Source of the DNA: Phoronis ovalis
Lineage: Eukaryota > Phoronida > Phoronidae
Assembly (NCBI GenBank): GCA_028565635.1
Contig: JAOXYB010044304.1
Location: 1 to 12,534 of the forward strand
Length of the DNA stretch: 12,534 nucleotides
Reading direction: 5' to 3'
Of this stretch, positions 9,601 through 12,534 are shown piece after piece. Made by a program: the position numbers and the translations under genes. Below the pieces are notes generated by a model, which was not told the DNA's origin, searched no databases, and worked only from the letters and a program-made list of their open reading frames with translations. Position 1 is the first letter of the stretch; every line of letters begins with the position of its first letter.

Positions 9601-11632
9601 TCACAGCAGAAATTGATGATGCAAGCAAACCATTGATGAAAACATCAGAATGTATGAAATCTGATAAAGAAATGTTTGTAAAAGAAGAGAAACCACAAGA
9701 TGATCTACCAGCTGGTGAAAATTTACTTACTGAAGATGTAGATGATGCAGTTAAAGAAAACACAAAAAGTGGTAAATGCCATAGGTGTATGAGTCTGATG
9801 TGTACTAGCTGTGTAACACTTGTTAGTGGATGGCAGATATACATGCATCAGAAAGTACTCTTTGCTGGTTTAGGATTGGCTAGTTTGTACATGACTGTAC
9901 TCGGATTTGATACCATAACAAGTTCTTATGGATATTCCCAGAGACTGTCAGAGTCAATTCTTGGTGTGTTTATGGGATTAGGTGCTTTGACTGGAATATG
10001 TGGTACTTTAGCATTTCCTAGAATTCGACAGAAAGTTGGACTTGAACGCACAGGATTGTTTTCATTTAGTGCAGAAATTGTGTGTCTTGTGATGTGTGTT
10101 GTTTCAGTATGGCTTCCAGGTAGTCCATTTGATTTGAATTATATTGAAAAGGATTTAAACACAACTTTGTGTATAAATATGTCAACTCATGTCACAACAG
10201 ATGGCACAGCTTTAACTTACTTAAACAATGCTTCTAGCTATGTTACTGTGAATGCTACAACTAGCGTTTATAATGATATTACTACTCAGGAACAACTGAT
10301 GGAGTGTACCAAACATAATGACACCTATTCATATGCCTCAGTCGCTGTTTTGTTTACTGGAATTATAGCAGCCAGGTTTGGTGAGTATGATATACGATGC
10401 TATTCATTGGTGCAAAATCATTTTATTGAATTTTAGTTGATCAAGCCCTCCTGTATCTCCATGAAAATCTTCTGATATTTTCAATATTCAATGAAAAAAT
10501 GTTAAGCGATTTAGCACCTAACATGTTCCTAATTTTCAGCATTTTGAATGATTCCTTTTTAAGGAAAGTTATTATTTGGCAAATCACCATTTATAATTCT
10601 CCTTGCCCCACCATAACCAATCCAATAGCTCCAGTTGATGAGTGCAAATGACGCACATTTTGAATATGACATTTATTTCATTGTCGATTATATTCACGTG
10701 TCTACACATCCGTCTGAGACTAATATAACTAAAGCATCCATTCAGGTATTTATGACGCAAAGTAAGTTTACATTGGACCCTGCACATGCTCATTGTGTGG
10801 CGCAAAGGTGCATTTAGGGATACTTGGTTTCCTCACTGTGGTCAAACTATGAGCTACTGTTGGCAAGAATGGGGAACTTATAAAACTGAATTAATTTTAA
10901 AATAGAAGTAGTCACTATAAGCATATCAGCATTAAAATCACAAAAAAATGGATATTTTAAAAAATAGATATACCTACAATAGAAGAATATTAAAGATATT
11001 TATTATGGAAGAATGTTAGAATAAATATTATATTGCGCTGATAAAAAATAGTGTTTCAATATTTTATCAACTAAAAAACATGCAATGTTAAAAATAGCAT
11101 ATACTTTAGAGGGCGACATGACTATCAAAGTAACGGATGTAATTTCGCAATTGTAACTGAGGAGATAATAGTCCTGATTAAAAACTATTTTTACATTTAC
11201 TTCACTTCATTCAAAGTTTAAATTGTATGTAGGTGTTAAACATCTTTCAATAAATAATTAGATTTCAACTGAAAAGCTTATTTCCATGTTGCAGGATTAT
11301 GGATGGCAGATTTGACGGTGACTCAAGTTTTGCAAGAAAACGTTGCAGAAAGTGAAAGAGGAGCTGTGAACGGTGTACAGCATGCCTTAAACAGTTTCAT
11401 GGACGTTTTAAAAAGTGTCATGGTTATAATCGCACCGAAGCCGCAAACATTTGGTATTTTGATTATTATATCATTTTGCTTTGTGTCGCTCGGAGGCGTC
11501 TTATTTGCAGTGTATTCAAGAAAAGTTCGGGGACATTTGTTTCATACAGAAAAACTTATGAAATGTGGAGAATGTAAGCACGAGAATGAAGTACCTCAGA
11601 ATGGTCATACAATAAGTGAACCTACTGTTTAA
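3545..11632 (+). CDS. SLC40A1: Ferroportin iron exporter, spliced gene (seven coding exons)
   Basis: Ferroportin is a 12-helix major-facilitator-type transporter that exports ferrous iron across the plasma membrane. The coding parts are 3545-3604, 3939-4098, 4536-4695, 8148-8230, 8467-8679, 9433-10380 and 11295-11632; every intron is GT-AG and every junction keeps frame. They give 653 residues with hallmark segments GDRMW (21-25), VAQTSL (74-79), QKDWIVV (138-144), RRIDLLTNILAP (161-172), VEYYLLWKVY (201-210), YMTVLGFD (378-385) and DLTVTQ (547-552). Human ferroportin has 571 residues; the excess is mainly in the acidic loop between helices 6 and 7 and in the loop between helices 9 and 10. 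The start is uncertain: an out-of-frame ATG at 3541 precedes the in-frame one at 3545, and an upstream coding exon could add N-terminal residues. No break in the frame was seen, so the gene looks functional. Confidence 0.95.
3605..3938 (+). other. Ferroportin intron 2
   Basis: A 334-bp AT-rich intron from GTAAGT to CATTGCAG, phase 0. I see no repeat, RNA gene or conserved motif in it. Confidence 0.85.
3939..4098 (+). CDS. SLC40A1: Ferroportin exon 3 (helices 1-2)
   Basis: 160 bp, beginning exactly at the Gly of GDRMW after TTGCAG and ending AAAG|GTTTGT. It encodes residues 21-73 plus one base of the codon for Val74. Asp22 corresponds to human Asp39, which takes part in metal and calcium binding. 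The residue matching human His43 is Ser26. Tyr47 matches human Tyr64 and the WIDNNPRLK end matches WVDKNARLK, so the intracellular loop after helix 2, with its conserved Arg, is kept. Confidence 0.95.
4099..4535 (+). other. Ferroportin intron 3
   Basis: A 437-bp phase-1 intron from GTTTGT to TTGTTGCAG with a T-rich tract before the acceptor. The middle, about 4310-4400, is more GC-rich than its surroundings (GTCGAGGAGCCGTAAATGCG) and might be an old repeat fragment, but it shows no tRNA-type A or B box and I cannot name it. Confidence 0.85.
4536..4695 (+). CDS. SLC40A1: Ferroportin exon 4 (helices 3-4)
   Basis: 160 bp, starting with TT that completes Val74 and ending GCAAG|GTAATG with two bases of Arg127. 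It encodes VAQTSLLVQN through VADVA, covering helices 3 and 4. Gln82 matches human Gln99, a calcium-site ligand. Arg127 replaces human Asn144, a position where human changes cause hepcidin resistance. The neighbouring minus-strand frame over this exon is a shadow. Confidence 0.95.
4809..4880. repeat. Left terminal repeat with CGATTATTA / G-run modules
   Basis: TACTGTATTTTCTC is followed by GGGCGATTATTA, a spacer, then GGGGGGCAGTTATTAGAG and a further G run. The modules resemble those at 7567-7650 and run in the same direction on the + strand, while the outermost 14 bases are inverted relative to the right end. Confidence 0.55.
4881..5110. other. Non-coding interior of the insertion block, left side
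   Basis: AT-rich sequence of about 230 bp between the left terminal repeat and the candidate retroelement edge. I see no open frame of note or known motif. It probably belongs to the outer element. Confidence 0.35.
5118..5742 (-). mobile_element. Candidate 3' LTR of the retroelement
   Basis: On the minus strand, a purine tract AGGTGGGGGGG (5746-5756) lies just downstream of the truncated RNase H and is followed within three bases by TGTTACATAG at 5742. About 625 bp later the sequence reads CACAACCA, giving TG...CA ends. An AATAAA lies at 5462-5467 on this strand, inside the candidate. A direct tandem repeat sits at its start, where a U3 region would be. No second LTR is in the window, so the borders are not verified. 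Confidence 0.3.
5621..5755. repeat. Degenerate tandem repeat, about 52-61 bp unit
   Basis: Two and a half direct units begin TATG at 5621, 5682 and 5734, each with ACATAACC or ACCTAACC. The first two share TTACATAACCACACCTAACA. Lengths differ (61, 52, then partial) because of an internal deletion. Its position next to the end of the pol fragment suggests promoter-proximal repeats within an LTR. Confidence 0.65.
5767..6171 (-). pseudogene. RT thumb/connection and start of RNase H
   Basis: A 134-residue open frame with FLGLTGYYRSF (RT thumb to connection) and TDASDVGLGAIL at about 5794-5829, the first catalytic motif of Ty3-type RNase H. It ends at a TAA soon after the Gln-Glu-Tyr that normally precedes the rest of RNase H. 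A purine-rich tract follows within about 20 bases, so most of RNase H is deleted. Confidence 0.8.
6083..6780 (-). pseudogene. Reverse transcriptase remnant with FVDD active site
   Basis: It begins with the pre-RT motif LPGTTDLIEHKI (about 6680-6715), which follows the integrase tail through an acidic linker. A frame change near 6640 with apparent loss of the first RT segment leads to SPYNNPSV, a TAG at 6590-6592, then DGTM and KVNKITRFD. A second frame change near 6430 precedes ITAFSTPFGHFQYRKMPFGL and the catalytic FVDD at 6270-6281. Several kinds of damage exclude activity. Confidence 0.85.
6900..7280 (-). pseudogene. Integrase C-terminal domain remnant
   Basis: The minus-strand frame reads LTDNLQY, then YVLDLKQRLQ, then KPGDEVLILLP, a TGA at 7041-7043, WKEPFLV and finally FHINMLKEYF at about 6930-6960. 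This is the usual tail of Ty3/gypsy integrases (GD.VL..LP, WKGPF, H.N.LK). The catalytic DDE core would lie at higher coordinates and is absent; recognisable similarity ends near 7280, next to AT-rich sequence of the outer block. Confidence 0.75.
7281..7566. other. Non-coding interior of the insertion block, right side
   Basis: AT-rich sequence between the truncated integrase and the right terminal repeat. No coding frame or motif was found; it probably belongs to the outer element. Confidence 0.35.
7567..7664. repeat. Right terminal repeat with G-run / CGATTATTAGAG modules
   Basis: Four CGATTATT or AGATTATT modules, three followed by AGAG, alternate with runs of five to nine G and end in GAGAAAATACGGTA. 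This is the mirror end of the repeat at 4809-4880. The closely spaced G runs could form a quadruplex on the + strand. Confidence 0.6.
8148..8230 (+). CDS. SLC40A1: Ferroportin exon 5 (loop between helices 4 and 5)
   Basis: 83 bp between TTATTAG and CCA|GTAAGT. It completes Arg127 and encodes residues 128-154 plus one base of Asn155. LASMASSIAIQKDWIVV matches the human LASTATAITIQRDWIVV region; Asp140 equals human Asp157, a disease position. It is too short to be found by open-frame length alone and was placed by homology and splice sites. Confidence 0.93.
8231..8466 (+). other. Ferroportin intron 5
   Basis: A 236-bp phase-1 intron from GTAAGT to TTTTTTCTAG with a good pyrimidine tract. Nothing else is seen in it. 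Confidence 0.85.
8467..8679 (+). CDS. SLC40A1: Ferroportin exon 6 (helices 5-6)
   Basis: 213 bp starting AT after TTCTAG and ending TCAG|GTACCT with one base of Gly226. It encodes LNAVLRRIDLLTNILAP, helix 5 (GQVMTFVSML) and helix 6 (WNLVSVFVEYYLLWKVY). Asn157 and Asp164 match human Asn174 and Asp181. Asn195 and Glu202 match the calcium ligands Asn212 and Glu219. The exon ends at the start of the large cytosolic loop. Confidence 0.95.
8680..9432 (+). other. Ferroportin intron 6
   Basis: A 753-bp phase-1 intron from GTACCT to TATATTTACAG. It is AT-rich. An open stretch at 8953-9192 (79 codons) is low in complexity and unlike any protein I know. No repeat family was recognised. Confidence 0.8.
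9433..10380 (+). CDS. SLC40A1: Ferroportin exon 7 (acidic loop, helices 7-9, glycosylated loop, helix 10)
   Basis: This 948-bp exon encodes residues 227-541. Residues 227-340 form a hydrophilic, Glu/Asp/Lys/Thr-rich cytosolic loop unlike the shorter human one. Cysteines at 341, 344, 349 and 352 form CxxC-x4-CxxC just before helix 7. Then come helix 7 (VLFAGLGLASLYMTVLGFD), helix 8 and helix 9. The residue matching hepcidin-contact Cys326 is Thr386 (ACC at 9912-9914). The loop between helices 9 and 10 has five N-glycosylation sequons (Asn468, 474, 491, 499, 521) and two cysteines (472, 517). The exon ends at AARFG in helix 10 with donor TTTG|GTGAGT. Confidence 0.95.
10381..11294 (+). other. 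Ferroportin intron 7
   Basis: A 914-bp phase-1 intron from GTGAGT to CATGTTGCAG. It is AT-rich, especially 10900-11100. Short frames on both strands near 10584-10817 have no recognisable similarity. No repeat family was identified. Confidence 0.8.
11295..11632 (+). CDS. SLC40A1: Ferroportin exon 8, coding end (helices 11-12, C-terminal tail)
   Basis: It begins GA, completing Gly542, and ends in TAA at 11630-11632. It encodes LWMADLTVTQVLQENV and ESERGAVNGVQ, where Arg563 and Gly564 equal human Arg489 and Gly490, then helix 11 and helix 12. The residue matching human His507 is Lys581. The cytosolic tail contains CGEC (CxxC) and ends in Thr-Val; the human tail also ends in a hydrophobic Val. 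Confidence 0.95.
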
Positions 11633-11963
11633 GGTTTTGATTTCATTTAGAGCTGTGAAACCTGTAAACTTATTCATTCCATGTAGCAGAAAATTGGGAG
11701 TTACAAATTCTTTCTGGTTTTAGTTGTATCGGAGGAGAAGGAAGGCACTATTACAAACGACATTTAAGTGGTGGATCTCATAAATTAAGTATGATATGTA
11801 ATTAAAGATATAATAATAAGATGGTGGGAATTTCAAAATGATACCTTTTTCCTCTCAGCAAACTAGAACCATTATAAAGCCTTAAACAGAATGCTATACA
11901 TTTAGCAAACAGTGCAGGTTGAGTTAATTGATTTCATATGCTAAATTATACTTCTGTTGGTAC

Positions 11964-11969
11964 AATAAA
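11964..11969 (+). terminator. Poly(A) signal AATAAA (proximal)
   Basis: AATAAA in GTACAATAAATT, about 330 bases after the stop. If used, it gives a short 3' UTR. Confidence 0.45.
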
Positions 11970-12108
11970 TTTTAGGTGCATCTTATACGGTGCACAGATA
12001 CGGATGATTGGCTACATTTTAGCTGAGGGAACTTGAATGTTGGTTGCTGTGCTTTGGACTGTAATAATTATTAATTTTAACTGATGTCCCATCACATTCA
12101 TGTATATA

Positions 12109-12130
12109 AATATATATATAGAGAGAGAGA
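12109..12130. repeat. TA/GA microsatellite
   Basis: Six TA dinucleotides run directly into five GA dinucleotides, in the 3' UTR or just beyond it. Confidence 0.9.
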
Positions 12131-12258
12131 TTTGTTATGGAAAATGTAACAAAATTATGCAGTCTTAAAATGAAATTTCTTATAGTTATTGTATATTATT
12201 AATATGAAATATTTTATATTATTCGAAATTTAAGAATTAAATAGGTACATCTGTCATA

Positions 12259-12264
12259 AATAAA
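12259..12264 (+). terminator. Poly(A) signal AATAAA (distal)
   Basis: AATAAA in CATAAATAAAGAG, about 630 bases after the stop, followed by T-rich sequence (AGTTTTGGTTTAG). It is a plausible main end of the ferroportin transcript. Confidence 0.5.
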
Positions 12265-12401
12265 GAGTTTTGGTTTAGTCTTAACATACTGTAGCACAAA
12301 TCTGGTATACTTATCATCATTCTGATTTTACAAGAATTTCTAACAGTTCTGCCACTTGTATGAAACTTGTAATTCAACAAATACCAAACGAACTTCCTTT
12401 T

Positions 12402-12534
12402 TATGCCCATCCACCATAGTGGAATGGGCATATTGTCGTAGTGTAGGCGTTGTTGTTGTCGTCGTCGTCGTATGTAACACTTTCTTTGTCTCGCGATAAC
12501 AGCTTCAGTTTTTACCCGATCGCTTTCATATTCG
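12402..12534. repeat. Hairpin plus trinucleotide repeat, edge of a dispersed repeat
   Basis: TATGCCCATCCAC and GTGGAATGGGCATA form a hairpin with a CATA loop and one bulged base (12402-12432). It is followed by a TTG/TGT run and a GTC run (about 12449-12471) and then GTAACACTTTC. Composition rises in CG relative to the host sequence. The layout resembles dispersed repeats with a GGGCATATTGT start seen in marine invertebrate genomes, from memory only. It runs off the window. Confidence 0.5.

Larger units (their letters stand above)
11633..12264 (+). other. 3' untranslated region
   Basis: AT-rich sequence after the stop with no long frame. It contains a TA then GA microsatellite at about 12109-12130 and two poly(A) signals. 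I found no CAGTGN loop with a matching stem, so no iron-responsive element is supported. Confidence 0.6.

Noticed and set aside
9350-9844. 164-codon minus-strand Ser-rich frame opposite exon 7
   Set aside because: It is the antisense shadow of the acidic, repeat-like loop of ferroportin; the + strand has clear splice sites and homology.

Overview
This is animal nuclear DNA: AT-rich, with GT-AG introns and an intron-heavy layout full of decayed mobile elements. It carries one recognisable host gene on the + strand, a ferroportin (SLC40A1 family) iron exporter. Seven coding exons lie at 3534-3604, 3939-4098, 4536-4695, 8148-8230, 8467-8679, 9433-10380 and 11295-11632. All junctions keep the reading frame and rebuild the ferroportin core from the first membrane helix to the C-terminus. 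Counted from the in-frame ATG at 3545 the protein has 653 residues, longer than the 571 of human ferroportin, mostly because of a longer acidic cytosolic loop. The hepcidin-contact cysteine is absent, as expected in an animal without hepcidin. The retroelement in intron 4 has an arrangement first described in deuterostomes. My best guess is a marine invertebrate, perhaps an echinoderm or hemichordate, but the phylum is not proven.

Layout. Bases 1-300 are T-rich with nothing clear. Bases 385-430 hold GC boxes and a CCAAT box that look like a promoter, followed by a possible untranslated first exon ending at the donor after 536. The next 3 kb (putative intron 1) is dominated by three same-strand copies of a MITE-like repeat carrying an internal array of a TAGCAATCCAAA-type unit. 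Exons 2-4 lie at 3.5-4.7 kb. Intron 4 is swollen to about 3.45 kb by a block at 4809-7664 whose outer ends are inverted repeats. Inside it lies a broken, minus-strand Ty3/gypsy pol fragment in the order integrase C-terminus, reverse transcriptase, start of RNase H, which is the unusual Gmr1-like order. Exons 5-8 follow from 8.1 to 11.6 kb, then a 3' UTR with two AATAAA signals. The window ends in a hairpin plus trinucleotide repeat that looks like the edge of another dispersed repeat.

Notable biology. The calcium-site residues known from human ferroportin (D39, Q99, N212, E219) are all kept. Three of the four residues assigned to its two iron sites are changed (H43 to Ser, C326 to Thr, H507 to Lys). 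The protein also has a CxxC-x4-CxxC motif on the cytosolic side just before helix 7 and another CxxC in the C-terminal tail. I see no tRNA, rRNA, CRISPR array or prokaryotic gene, and no iron-responsive element that meets loop and stem rules.
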